64,000 nt of DNA from Phormidium tenue FACHB-886 (lineage in GTDB: Bacteria; Cyanobacteriota; Cyanobacteriia; Elainellales; Elainellaceae), in contig NZ_JACXWX010000002.1 of assembly GCF_014764505.1 (NCBI RefSeq), positions 1 through 64,000 of the forward strand, read 5' to 3'. Under the pieces are notes generated by a model. The model had not been told where the DNA came from. It worked only from the letters and a program-made list of their open reading frames with translations, and ran no database searches. Of the stretch, positions 34,290 to 43,196 are shown piece after piece. The translations under genes and the position numbers were made by a program. Positions within the stretch are counted from its first letter, which is position 1. Every line of letters starts with the position of its first letter.

Positions 34290-36287
34290 TTATTCGACTT
34301 GCTGTTGAGCGCTATCAGAAGGGATATCAGAAGGGGATGGGAGCTGCGAACTTGTGGGGGCAGTATCTGCGTCTAGGTTGTTAAGCGGTGTCTGTGGAGT
34401 AATTTCAGTCTGTGGAGTAATTTCAGTCTGTGGAGTAATTTCAGTCTGTGGAGTAATTTCAGTCTGTGGAGTAATTTCAGTCTGTGGAGTAATTTCAGAG
34501 GAGGTGCCTGTAGGGGTTGATTCTTGTGGGGACTGCCGCCTTCTGGGGGCAAGCTCTTGTTCTTTATCAGCAATTAAGGCTTTTGCATCTTCCCTCAAAG
34601 AGCGTATCCCAATCCTTGCTGCCTCTGCTCTAGCAGTTCGCAGATCATTAACCTGCAAGGCTTGCTTAACCTGATACAGCCGTTCCTCCTGTTCTACCTG
34701 CCATGCTATTGATGCATCAGACCCTTGTTCTTTGCTAGCAACGACAGTATTTGCCTGCTGTTTCCAGTAAACCGTTACTATTTTTGCGGCTTCTAGCTTA
34801 GCAGTTATGAAATCATCGACCTCCAAGACTCGTTGAATCTCGTCTAGATGAGTCTGGTCAGCATCCCAATCCTTCTGCCATTGGGAGATTTTAGCTTGGG
34901 CTTGAGCATTGACCGGACTTTGCGGCGGAATTGATTGCAAAATAGAGATCGCTTCACCGGGTCTGCCCTGATCGTATGCTGTTTGGAGTTGAGTCAGCAG
35001 CTTGTTGTACCAGTCTTGTGCTAGAGATTGCGCCTTGGCATGAGTGGGTTGATTCGAAGCAATATGGATGAGGGCAGCGATCGCGCCTACTAAATCACCG
35101 CTGTTACCGCTGCTTGCCTGCTGCTCAGCGTTTCTAAGGATTTCTGCTGACTTAGTTTGACCTGGAATTAGCAACGGATAGCCCCAGATCACCATTCCTG
35201 CACCCAGTACCCCTAAAACTCCTCCTAGTAGAATCTTTTGCTTAAGCCAAGAGCGACGGACAGGTGGAGTTTGAGACACAGCCTGAGAAAACGTTGGATC
35301 TAACAAGGGCTGGATCGAAGAAACTGTAGCAGCCCTAAACGGCTGAGGTTCTACCTTGACTAGTGCTTGGCTCGGTTTGGAGGCTGCAAAGCGGAGCTGT
35401 TCTTCTTCTTGAAAAATCTCGATAGCTTCGGCTGGTCCTAATCCAAGCTGCTGCGCCAATTGCCCAAGCTGAAACTTCTCCTCCGAAGATAAAACATTGT
35501 CTATGAGACACTCTCGGACGCAATCCCGATATTGCTTTAGCGCTGCTTCCTGCTCTAGCGCTTCGGAAACGTCCTGTTCAATTTCTGCTCGTTTGTTTTT
35601 GGAGGTTGGTATAGCAGGAGGGTTACTAATACTGTTTGATTGCACCAGCGTTTGCCGCTTTTTAAAGACAGGCTTCAAATGTTCGGGAATGACGGTGGGA
35701 GTGCGGGGTATGGTAGTCACTGGTACCAGCTTGCGCTCTTGCTGTGTGGTAGACGATCGCGCAACTGTGGTGGTAGGTGGCATCAACTCGATCGCATTAC
35801 AACCAAACTGATATGCCTCCTCGGTTACTCTTCCGTAGCCCAGCGCCCGATAAAAACCCGTGGCAAAAGCGATCGCCGCATCATCGAGAATGGTTTGGCT
35901 CATGCCAATCACATAGTTAATGTGCTGCGAGATTGCATCTGCTTGCACCTCGGAGTAGCACGCATTTAGCAGGACGCATTCCACCTTGCCAGTGAATAAC
36001 TTAAACAAAGACGAGAGTGCACTAGTGCTAACAAGCTGTTCCCGTCCCGCAGAGTTTTGGAGAACTAAACCTTGTTCTCCGGTTCCATGTCCACAGAAAT
36101 GAACGATCTGGGGTTCATAGTCCAGTAACAGCTCTTGAAGGTCATCCGGGCGCACCGCAGACCCAACTCTGACTTCAAACTCGTCTCGATTTTTCGATCG
36201 CTTAACAACACCTTCTAAATCACGGATCTCTCGATCTAAGGCTAGATCGCGCTTTGGGTTAGAGGCAAGAATCAGGATTCTTCTCAT
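34290..36287 (-). CDS. CHAT-domain (caspase-like) protein with transmembrane helix and C-terminal repeats
   Basis: 665 residues. The N-terminal CHAT peptidase domain (1-170) opens MRRILILASNPKRDLALDRE and has the catalytic dyad His67 (IVHFCGHGTG) and Cys110 (LLNACYSE). A helical region (about 240-310, DCVRECLIDNVLSSEEKFQL) follows, then one membrane helix at about 350-370 (LLGGVLGVLGAGMVIWGYPLL), a helical repeat region with at least two units (LDEIQRVLEVDDFITAKLEA; LYQVKQALQVNDLRTARAEA) and a Thr/Pro/Gln array of six EITPQT units. CHAT proteases work in programmed cell death-like and antiphage pathways; this one has a fixed membrane anchor. The frame is interrupted by TAA (34290) inside a third repeat. 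The domain itself is intact. Confidence 0.88.
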   Translation of the reverse strand: MRRILILASNPKRDLALDREIRDLEGVVKRSKNRDEFEVRVGSAVRPDDLQELLLDYEPQIVHFCGHGTGEQGLVLQNSAGREQLVSTSALSSLFKLFTGKVECVLLNACYSEVQADAISQHINYVIGMSQTILDDAAIAFATGFYRALGYGRVTEEAYQFGCNAIELMPPTTTVARSSTTQQERKLVPVTTIPRTPTVIPEHLKPVFKKRQTLVQSNSISNPPAIPTSKNKRAEIEQDVSEALEQEAALKQYRDCVRECLIDNVLSSEEKFQLGQLAQQLGLGPAEAIEIFQEEEQLRFAASKPSQALVKVEPQPFRAATVSSIQPLLDPTFSQAVSQTPPVRRSWLKQKILLGGVLGVLGAGMVIWGYPLLIPGQTKSAEILRNAEQQASSGNSGDLVGAIAALIHIASNQPTHAKAQSLAQDWYNKLLTQLQTAYDQGRPGEAISILQSIPPQSPVNAQAQAKISQWQKDWDADQTHLDEIQRVLEVDDFITAKLEAAKIVTVYWKQQANTVVASKEQGSDASIAWQVEQEERLYQVKQALQVNDLRTARAEAARIGIRSLREDAKALIADKEQELAPRRRQSPQESTPTGTSSEITPQTEITPQTEITPQTEITPQTEITPQTEITPQTPLNNLDADTAPTSSQLPSPSDIPSDSAQQQVE
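34391..34498. repeat. 18-bp minisatellite, six identical units, in the CHAT gene
   Basis: TCTGTGGAGTAATTTCAG is repeated six times without a change from 34391 to 34498. It encodes (EITPQT)6 on the minus strand. Perfect identity suggests recent expansion and length variation among strains. Confidence 0.95.
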
Positions 36288-37001
36288 GGGGCTGATGAAA
36301 GATGAAGAGTGACTTGATCTGGAACTGATGCAAAAGAGTTTAGAAAACCCATACTGGCGCTATTGGCATTTGTAACGAGCGCTAAGTAACGCATCTCGTT
36401 TAGAATGCAGCACACCACAAAGTAGAGAGGATGTGCATTTCCCATGCTGCAAAATCAAACAACTCTCAGCTTTCGGCTAATGGTAGGCACCACATGGAAT
36501 AAACCCTGGATCTTCAGAATAAGGGGATTAATTTTATACAACGTGCCGCTTAATCACAAATTAATCTTTTGTCATACCTCCGAAGAGAGACTTAACACTT
36601 CACAAAGCTCCAACTTGAATGCAAGTTAAACTCTGTAGTAGCGAAATGCTGAGCGCTAGGGCAATTTAATGAGCCGATCTTCACTAAATTGCTTCGACAA
36701 AAACGATCGATGAGAAGGCGCAGAAACCCTGTAAAAACGACGAGCGATCGTGGGTGCTTGCATCTCACTCGGCGTCTTCTTCACCTTTTATCCCCTCTTT
36801 CGATTAGGGCAATTCAACTTTATTCTTTACACTGATCAGCTTGATTCTGATTGGTGTTGCTATTTGGCTGATGCGCTCTGCTGCACCTAGAACTTGAGCC
36901 TGAGAAGGGAGAAGATAGGGATAGCCCAACAAGCCCCCAATTCAGCGTAAAATGCAAAACACGGCGGTTTGCGCTTCCGATTCCAAACCCCTGATTTTCA
37001 A
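36288..37001. other. 714-base intergenic region, possibly with a decayed small gene
   Basis: The region holds promoters of the divergent CHAT (-) and accC (+) genes. GCAATTTA (36661-36668) pairs with TAAATTGC (36685-36692). At 36750-36897 two overlapping plus frames encode hydrophobic stretches (VGACISLGVFFTFYPLF, then TLFFTLISLILIGVAIWLMR) that could be one small membrane protein broken by a frameshift. No intact gene is supported. Confidence 0.4.
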
Positions 37002-38345
37002 ATGCGCTTCGACAAGATTCTGATCGCCAACCGTGGAGAAATTGCCCTACGGATTCTACGTGCCTGCGAAGAGATGGGCATTGGTACAGTTGCCGTTTAC
37101 TCTACCGTAGACCGCCAAGCCCTGCACGTTCAGCTAGCAGACGAAGCCGTGTGCATTGGGGAGCCGCCAAGCAGCAAAAGCTATCTCAATATTCCCAACA
37201 TCATTGCTGCCGCCCTGACGCGCAATGCTACTGCGATTCATCCGGGCTATGGCTTTTTGGCAGAAAATGCCCGCTTTGCGGAAATTTGCGCCGATCACCA
37301 GATCGCCTTCATCGGTCCCAGCCCCGAAGCGATGCGAGCAATGGGGGACAAATCCACCGCCAAAGAGACGATGATTCGCATCGGTGTTCCTACCGTACCG
37401 GGCAGCGATGGACTGCTGACCGATGAAAAAGAAGCGCTGACGATCGCCCAGAAAATCGGCTATCCGGTGATCATCAAAGCGACGGCAGGTGGCGGCGGGC
37501 GAGGGATGCGGCTGGTGCGCTCGGAAGAAGAGCTGATCAAGTCGTTTCTGGCAGCGCAGGGTGAAGCCGAAGCTGCCTTTGGCAATGCTGGCGTTTATTT
37601 AGAGAAGTTTATTGAGCGTCCCCGCCATATTGAGTTTCAGATTTTGGCAGACGAGCACGGCAACGTGATTCACCTCGGCGAACGCGACTGTTCAATCCAG
37701 CGCCGCCACCAAAAGCTGCTGGAAGAAGCCCCCAGCCCCGCCCTAGACGAAGACCTGCGGCAAAAGATGGGGGCAGCTGCCGTCAGAGCTGCGCAGTCGA
37801 TCAACTACGTGGGCGCAGGCACGGTAGAGTTTTTGCTCGATCGCTTTGGGCAGTTCTATTTCATGGAAATGAACACACGCATCCAGGTCGAGCATCCCGT
37901 GACAGAGATGATCACGGGCTTAGACCTGATTGTTGAGCAGATCCGCATTGCCCAAGGCGAACCCCTGCGCCTGACACAAGAACAGGTGCAAATTCGGGGA
38001 CATGCGATCGAATGCCGCATTAATGCCGAAGACCCCGACCACAACTTCCGCCCCCACCCCGGACGGATCAGCGGCTACTTGCCGCCCGGTGGTCCCGGAG
38101 TGCGGATGGATTCGCACGTTTATACTGATTACGAAATTCCGCCCTACTACGATTCGCTGATCGGCAAACTGATCGTTTGGGGAGCTGATCGCCCCACGGC
38201 AATTAACCGAATGCGGCGCGCCCTACGCGAATTTGCAATTACAGGACTGCCAACCACCATCGGCTTTCACCAGAAAATTTTGGAGAATCGAGCGTTTTTA
38301 GAAGGGGAAGTTTACACGAATTTTGTAGAGCAGATGATGAAATGA
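37002..38345 (+). CDS. accC: Biotin carboxylase subunit of acetyl-CoA carboxylase
   Basis: 447 residues, standard AccC length. [21 protein letters not shown] is the canonical start, which decides for ATG 37002 over an earlier TTG. The ATP-grasp glycine loop is [12 protein letters not shown]; other signatures are [53 protein letters not shown] and [17 protein letters not shown]. It carboxylates biotin on AccB with bicarbonate and ATP, the first step of fatty-acid synthesis. The thioesterase-like gene follows by 34 bases and may be co-transcribed. accB is not adjacent, as is common in cyanobacteria. Confidence 0.97.
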   Translation: MRFDKILIANRGEIALRILRACEEMGIGTVAVYSTVDRQALHVQLADEAVCIGEPPSSKSYLNIPNIIAAALTRNATAIHPGYGFLAENARFAEICADHQIAFIGPSPEAMRAMGDKSTAKETMIRIGVPTVPGSDGLLTDEKEALTIAQKIGYPVIIKATAGGGGRGMRLVRSEEELIKSFLAAQGEAEAAFGNAGVYLEKFIERPRHIEFQILADEHGNVIHLGERDCSIQRRHQKLLEEAPSPALDEDLRQKMGAAAVRAAQSINYVGAGTVEFLLDRFGQFYFMEMNTRIQVEHPVTEMITGLDLIVEQIRIAQGEPLRLTQEQVQIRGHAIECRINAEDPDHNFRPHPGRISGYLPPGGPGVRMDSHVYTDYEIPPYYDSLIGKLIVWGADRPTAINRMRRALREFAITGLPTTIGFHQKILENRAFLEGEVYTNFVEQMMK

Positions 38346-38379
38346 TGGGGGCGATTGGTTATGGGCATGGAGGGGCGCA

Positions 38380-38838
38380 ATGACCCTAAGCTGCCTCGAA
38401 GTAGAACAGTATCTTCATCAGCACATCCCACTCTCTAAGCTAATGGCGGTATCGGTGGTGGCTATCGATGCAACTGGGGTAGTTCTATCTGCACCTTTGG
38501 CACCAAATATCAATCATCGCAGCACTGTATTCGGTGGAAGCCTCTCTGCTGTAGCAATTCTCTCAGCTTGGACTTGGCTACATGTGCAGCTTCAAGCTCT
38601 GTCTATGCCCTGCCGCATTGTGATTCAAAGCAACCGTGTTGACTATCTTAAGCCCATTACTGGAGCCTTTCATTGCCATTGTGCTTCTCCCCCTCAGGAG
38701 GATTGGACGCGGTTTTTGGCGACCGTCTCCAGGCGGGGAAAGGGACGAATTACGCTAACTGCTGAAATCCATGCCGAGGGTTTGCTGGCTGGAAACTATC
38801 AGGGCGAATATGTCGCGTTGATGGTTCCAAGTAAGTAA
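38380..38838 (+). CDS. YiiD C-terminal-type hot-dog thioesterase
   Basis: 152 residues with a single hot-dog domain. NHRSTVFGGSLSAVAILSAW is the long central helix with its preceding loop; VIQSNRVDYLKPITGAFHCHC is the following beta-strand region. This matches the thioesterase domain found at the C-terminus of E. coli YiiD (FabY-like). A role in hydrolysis of acyl-CoA or acyl-ACP is likely by family; substrate unknown. It follows accC by 34 bases, in keeping with a fatty-acid function. It ends at a strong hairpin. Confidence 0.8.
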   Translation: MTLSCLEVEQYLHQHIPLSKLMAVSVVAIDATGVVLSAPLAPNINHRSTVFGGSLSAVAILSAWTWLHVQLQALSMPCRIVIQSNRVDYLKPITGAFHCHCASPPQEDWTRFLATVSRRGKGRITLTAEIHAEGLLAGNYQGEYVALMVPSK

Positions 38839-38877
38839 GGTTTTTGTGGACAGGCTGCACCTGTCCACAAAAACCTT
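38837..38877. terminator. Hairpin between convergent thioesterase and mlaD genes
   Basis: Bases 38837-38854 and 38860-38877 form a perfect 18-bp stem with loop CTGCA, ending in T residues. The left arm starts at the thioesterase stop. It probably ends transcription from both sides. Confidence 0.8.
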
Positions 38878-38903
38878 TTAAGTAGAGAAGCAACAGCGAT
38901 AGG

Positions 38904-40259
38904 CTATTGTTCGCTGAATGCTTCAGGCTCAGGCTGGCGAAGCGGCTGTGAATTGTCTTCTGGTTCTGCAAACGCTCGTAGCCAGTCTTGGTACTCTGCA
39001 TCTGTGGGCAGCCGTAGATCGGGACGAGTTGTGATGGTGGTGCGTCGGTCTTCTGGGGAACGCAACGCGATCTCGGTTTGGCTGGAAGTTGGGCGATCGT
39101 CGTTTGCGTTTGAGCGGCTAGCCTCAGCCGTTGCGGTCTGGGGTGGAGTCAGGACTTGGGCGATCGCTGCCTGCTGTTGGAGCTGCTGGCTGGAAGAGAC
39201 CAGGTCGCTGAAGCCGTTGATGAGGTTGCGGATGTCTTGCCGTAGCTCTGGGTCGCCGGTTAGTTCATCCAGGTCAGCCGTGATCTTCTGAGCATTTTGG
39301 AATGTGGAGCGGGCTGAATCTAGCGTTTGCTGGAGCATCAGCATGTTTTCAGAGCCGCCAACCGAGTCTGTTAGGGTTCGCAAAGTCTCTGAAGCGGCGA
39401 CAGCATTTGCCGAAAGCGTTTCCAGATTTTGGACGATCGACCCTTCTTCAATTTGGGGAGCTAGCGTCCCCACTAAATTTTGTACTTCTCGGCTGGTTTG
39501 GTCGATTGTGCCTAACGTAGTGACGAGCGACGAGCGATTTTCTGAGAGCAGCGCGTTCACCTGCTGTGCCGTCAAGCCAAACTGGTCAGCCGCCTCGCCT
39601 ACCGAAGTTGCCGACCTTGACGCTGCTGCCGAAAGACTGCCCAACTCCTGCTGCACAGATTTCGTGAGATTGGTCACTTCTCCCGACAGCTCCGAAACGC
39701 TTGATGCCGCCTGCGCCGAGTTGCGCGTTAGCGCCCGCACTTCTGCAAAAAACTGCGGATTGGAGAACAATTCGGCAAACTGCGTGGAGGAGCGCACCAG
39801 CGCACTAAAGCTTACTCCCACATTTCCGGCTAACCGATCGCCATTGCACACCACCAGGTCGCTGAGGCAGTCTGCTGCCAGCGGATTTTGCGCCACTGCC
39901 GTCGAAGCCAAGGGCGATCTGGGCGTAATGTCGATTGTGGTAGAGCCAATTAGCCCGCTTTGGTTCGCTTCCACGATCGCATCTTTGGGGATAACCAACG
40001 ATCCAGATAAAATCTCGATTTCCACTTCGACTGCGTTCGCACCGGGACGCACTTCCAGCACCCGGCCGACCGATACCCCCCGGTAAGACACCGCTGCCCC
40101 CTCCTGGATACCCGCCACCTCCGGAAACTGGATTATTGCTCGGTAGCTACGATTGCCCGGATTAAATCCCCGCAGCCACAGCACCAGCCCAACTAAGACA
40201 CCCGCCCCTAACAGGATCAGCAGTCCCACAGAACCTTCTCGAACCGTTCGCGATCGCAT
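38904..40259 (-). CDS. MlaD-family MCE protein of a lipid ABC transporter (ycf22/TGD2 type)
   Basis: 451 residues. An N-terminal membrane anchor (VGLLILLGAGVLVGLVLWL) is followed by one MCE domain with YRAIIQFPEVAGIQEGAAV, YRGVSVGRVLEVRPG and GLIGSTTIDITP, then a long helical region (about 190-350) and a polar C-terminus. Such proteins hand lipids between membranes, with the helices forming a channel or tether. The ORF extends 93 residues upstream, but ATG 40259 gives the normal MSxxTVREG-type start and removes overlap with the ATPase region. It lies 85 bases after the MlaF ATPase. The cognate permease is at 31938. Confidence 0.9.
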   Translation of the reverse strand: MRSRTVREGSVGLLILLGAGVLVGLVLWLRGFNPGNRSYRAIIQFPEVAGIQEGAAVSYRGVSVGRVLEVRPGANAVEVEIEILSGSLVIPKDAIVEANQSGLIGSTTIDITPRSPLASTAVAQNPLAADCLSDLVVCNGDRLAGNVGVSFSALVRSSTQFAELFSNPQFFAEVRALTRNSAQAASSVSELSGEVTNLTKSVQQELGSLSAAASRSATSVGEAADQFGLTAQQVNALLSENRSSLVTTLGTIDQTSREVQNLVGTLAPQIEEGSIVQNLETLSANAVAASETLRTLTDSVGGSENMLMLQQTLDSARSTFQNAQKITADLDELTGDPELRQDIRNLINGFSDLVSSSQQLQQQAAIAQVLTPPQTATAEASRSNANDDRPTSSQTEIALRSPEDRRTTITTRPDLRLPTDAEYQDWLRAFAEPEDNSQPLRQPEPEAFSEQ

Positions 40260-40344
40260 GGCGTAACCTCCAGATTCCCTAATCCAGATTAGCGGAAGAA
40301 AGGCAGGGATGAGGTACAAGGAAGCGGTCAGACAGGATGAAAAA

Positions 40345-41127
40345 TCAACCTGCGACCTGAATCGGTCCTTCAACGCTGCCGCTAAAAAACTGACGGGCTG
40401 CTGCGTTATCGGTTGTGTCAATTTCGTGGACTGTGCCCTCCCACTGAATTTTTCCCTGATACAGAAACACAATGCGATCGGCAGTGCGGCGGATGGTGCT
40501 GTCTTGGTGGGTGACGATGATGTAGCTGCTGCAGCCACCTTGAGATTTCTGCAGGTCGCGGATCAGGTCTTCAATCACGGTGGAAGCGATCGGGTCGAGT
40601 CCGGCGGTGGGTTCGTCGTAGAGAATGGCTTCCGGGCTGTCAGCCGGGTTGTCGGGGTTTTCCATGATGGCGCGAGCAAAGCTCACCCGCTTTCTCATAC
40701 CGCCCGACAGTTCGGCAGGGTAGCGATCGCTAATGCCGGGCAGCCCGACCATTTCTAGTTTTTCTGCCACCAGCGCCTGAATACGATGACGCGGCAGCCG
40801 AGAGCGCTGGTAGAGCAGAAAGCCCACGTTCTCCTCAACGGTGAGCGAGTCGAATAGGGCAGCATTTTGGAAGACCATGCCAATGCCGATTGGCTCTTGT
40901 CCATCTTCAACCAAGCCTTCGCGCCGCTGGCCCCGCACGTAAATCTCGCCAGCATCCGGAGCCAGCAGCCCCGCAATAATTCGCAAAATGGTGGATTTGC
41001 CGGTGCCGGAAGGACCAATGACCGCCAGCGCCTCACCGCGATAGATGGTGAGGTCTACCTTGTCCAGCACCATGTTATTTCCAAATGATTTACTGACTCC
41101 TTTCAGTTCGATCAGCGGCTCAGCCAT
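40345..41127 (-). CDS. MlaF-family ABC transporter ATPase (TGD3 type)
   Basis: 260 residues. Walker A is GPSGTGKST, the signature motif is LSGGMRKRVSFARAI (the M-R-K-R form typical of MlaF), Walker B is AILYDEPTAGLDP, and the switch His is in IIVTHQD. It powers lipid movement through MlaE with MlaD. The start is ATG 41127 (MAEPLIELKGVSKSFG). It is followed by mlaD in the same operon; the upstream gene is a peptide-type binding protein, 153 bases away, likely unrelated. The C-terminus (SGSVEGPIQVAG) is short. Confidence 0.95.
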   Translation of the reverse strand: MAEPLIELKGVSKSFGNNMVLDKVDLTIYRGEALAVIGPSGTGKSTILRIIAGLLAPDAGEIYVRGQRREGLVEDGQEPIGIGMVFQNAALFDSLTVEENVGFLLYQRSRLPRHRIQALVAEKLEMVGLPGISDRYPAELSGGMRKRVSFARAIMENPDNPADSPEAILYDEPTAGLDPIASTVIEDLIRDLQKSQGGCSSYIIVTHQDSTIRRTADRIVFLYQGKIQWEGTVHEIDTTDNAAARQFFSGSVEGPIQVAG

Positions 41128-41280
41128 ATAGGGGACGGATCTCAAGACAGACCAACCTTAGCGCAGAATCGATCGAACCTTCAGCAAACTTCTGCGGTTC
41201 TCTTGTTCTAGCGTAGACGACAGGAGGAATTGATTGTGCCTGCGGGGCCACTTCGGCTGACATCAGTTCAAATCTTTGTG

Positions 41281-43107
41281 CTAATCTTCCGTCAGTTTTA
41301 GCTCATAGACATTCCACAGGGCCCCACCCAACGCTGAATACTCAACCCCTTCGAGCTGATTTCGCACCGCTGACATCGACAAAGGATTCACCAGGAAGAT
41401 CATTGGCACGTACTGCTGAATCAACTCTTGGGCTTGAGCATAAATGGCTTTGCGCTTCTCGTCGTCTAGCTCTTGTCCGCCTTGCACATAGAGCTGTCCC
41501 ACCCTCTTCTCCCAGTCTGCTATCTCTCGCCCTTCTAGCTTGCCCTGCGACTCGTCTGGCAGTTGGTTGAAGAAATGCAGCCGTCCATCGGGCGACCAAA
41601 CGTTGCGGCCGCCATCTGGCTCAATGCCCGCACCCCCTAAACCCAAAAGTACTGCTTCCCAATCGAGCGAATTGTCCATTTTGCTAATTAGCGCATTGAA
41701 AGCAAGCGGTTGAAAATCTACTACGATCCCGATCGACGCCAGATCGCGCTTGATCTGTGAACCCATTGCTTCCCGAGTTTGGTTGCCAGAATTGGTAACT
41801 AGCGTAAAGCGGACCCGGTTGCCTTGATCGTCTAGCAATTCGTTGCGCTCGTTATACCGAAAGCCCGCACCTCGCAAAAGTTCTTTTGCTTTGGCAGGAT
41901 CATACTCATAGGTCGGCAAGCCTTTTTCTGGCGGAAAGTAGTAGGGGCTTTGAATGTAGATTGGCGAGTTTTGCGGCACACCCAAGCCTTGATAGATGCT
42001 GTTGATCATGGTGGGGCGATCGATGGCATGGGCGATCGCTTGTCGAAACGGCACTGAATTAAACCAGCGCGACTTCGTTGGGTTGATCAGAGGTTTGCCG
42101 TTGCGGCTTGCTTTATTTTGATTGAAGACCAAGAACGAAGAGCTGAGCGCTGGTCCACCTTCGTAGATGGAGAAGTTGCCGCGCTTTTCTTCTTGCTTGA
42201 GCAAGGCAAAACTTTCTGGCGGAATGCCTTCCACATGTAACTCACCCGATCGAAACTGAGCGAGCGACGCATCCTCCGACTCAATAATCTGAATCACAAT
42301 TTGTTCTACATAAGGCTGTGGGTTGCCTTGGTTGTCTTTGCGCCAGTAGTGGGGGTTACGCTCTAAAATAACCCGCTGCCCTGGCTGATAGCTTTTGATC
42401 CGGTACGCACCGCTGCCGATAATTTTGCTGGGGTCGGTATCAGTTCCCCACTGGCTCAAAAACTTGGGTTTACCATCTTCTCCAGTTGAGTTGATGTAAG
42501 ACTCGAGCGCATGCTTGGGCAGAAATGTACCGCCTGCAAACCGCAGCAGTGGCGCAAACGGCTCTGGGGAAATGAATTCTACTTGACGATCGCCCACTTG
42601 CCGCACGATGGGAAACGTCCCCTGTGGTCCAATCCGAAAGAGATCGCTGTTGCTGGAGGAGATTTTAGGGTTAAACACAATGTCGTTGTAGTAGAAGACT
42701 ATGTCATCCACCGTCATTGGTTCTCCATCCGACCACTTCAACCCCTCTCGCAGCTTGTAGACAATTCGCTTTTGGTCAGGCGATATTTGCCACGATTCAG
42801 CTAATCCTGGCTCTAGCTCTCCCGTAATGCCGTTAGTGGACAGAAGCCCTGTGTAGAGATAGCCCAGAATTAAGCTGGAACTGGACTCTTCGCTAAAGAT
42901 GTAGTTAAACGTTTTGGGATCGCTGAGGCTGCTGATAACGATGCGCGGCACTTTGGCAGTTTTAGTTTTGAACTGGTCAATGCTGCAAGCTGTCAGCGGC
43001 AAGAGAAGGAGGACGATCGCCACCCAGACGATCAGCCGCTTCCTCTGCCGACGAAACCCATCATGGAGCCTGAATGAGGCGAATAAACGAGAGACTGCAA
43101 ACACCAT
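41281..43107 (-). CDS. Family 5 ABC substrate-binding lipoprotein (peptide/nickel type)
   Basis: 608 residues. A positively charged N-terminus precedes a hydrophobic core and lipobox (LLLLPLTACS), so it is a lipoprotein facing the periplasm. SBP_bac_5 signatures are TFNYIFSEESSSS, LEPGLAESWQISPDQKRIVYKLREGLKWSDG (in part), DPSKIIGSGAYRIKSYQPGQ, and AIAHAIDRPTMINSIYQGLG. It should bind oligopeptides or similar solutes for an ABC importer; no permease gene is adjacent. The first 20 residues could be shorter by using a later Met, but the signal stays. Substrate unknown. Confidence 0.9.
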   Translation of the reverse strand: MVFAVSRLFASFRLHDGFRRQRKRLIVWVAIVLLLLPLTACSIDQFKTKTAKVPRIVISSLSDPKTFNYIFSEESSSSLILGYLYTGLLSTNGITGELEPGLAESWQISPDQKRIVYKLREGLKWSDGEPMTVDDIVFYYNDIVFNPKISSSNSDLFRIGPQGTFPIVRQVGDRQVEFISPEPFAPLLRFAGGTFLPKHALESYINSTGEDGKPKFLSQWGTDTDPSKIIGSGAYRIKSYQPGQRVILERNPHYWRKDNQGNPQPYVEQIVIQIIESEDASLAQFRSGELHVEGIPPESFALLKQEEKRGNFSIYEGGPALSSSFLVFNQNKASRNGKPLINPTKSRWFNSVPFRQAIAHAIDRPTMINSIYQGLGVPQNSPIYIQSPYYFPPEKGLPTYEYDPAKAKELLRGAGFRYNERNELLDDQGNRVRFTLVTNSGNQTREAMGSQIKRDLASIGIVVDFQPLAFNALISKMDNSLDWEAVLLGLGGAGIEPDGGRNVWSPDGRLHFFNQLPDESQGKLEGREIADWEKRVGQLYVQGGQELDDEKRKAIYAQAQELIQQYVPMIFLVNPLSMSAVRNQLEGVEYSALGGALWNVYELKLTED

Positions 43108-43196
43108 AAATTTCGATAGGGAGATTTTGCTTGAGGCCTAAAACGAACTGCCTCAAAAAGCTGAGATTGCTAGACCCTGGCTAGACGCTGACTCTT

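Noticed and set aside
34391-34498. 18-bp repeats considered as a CRISPR array or iteron origin
   Set aside because: Units are directly contiguous inside an open reading frame and encode a regular peptide.
36444-36629. 61-codon plus-strand frame between CHAT and accC
   Set aside because: No SD, no family features, irregular composition; not different from chance in an AT-rich spacer.
39304-40086. 260-codon plus-strand frame inside mlaD
   Set aside because: Antisense shadow of a clear MCE protein; composition is that of a complement reading.
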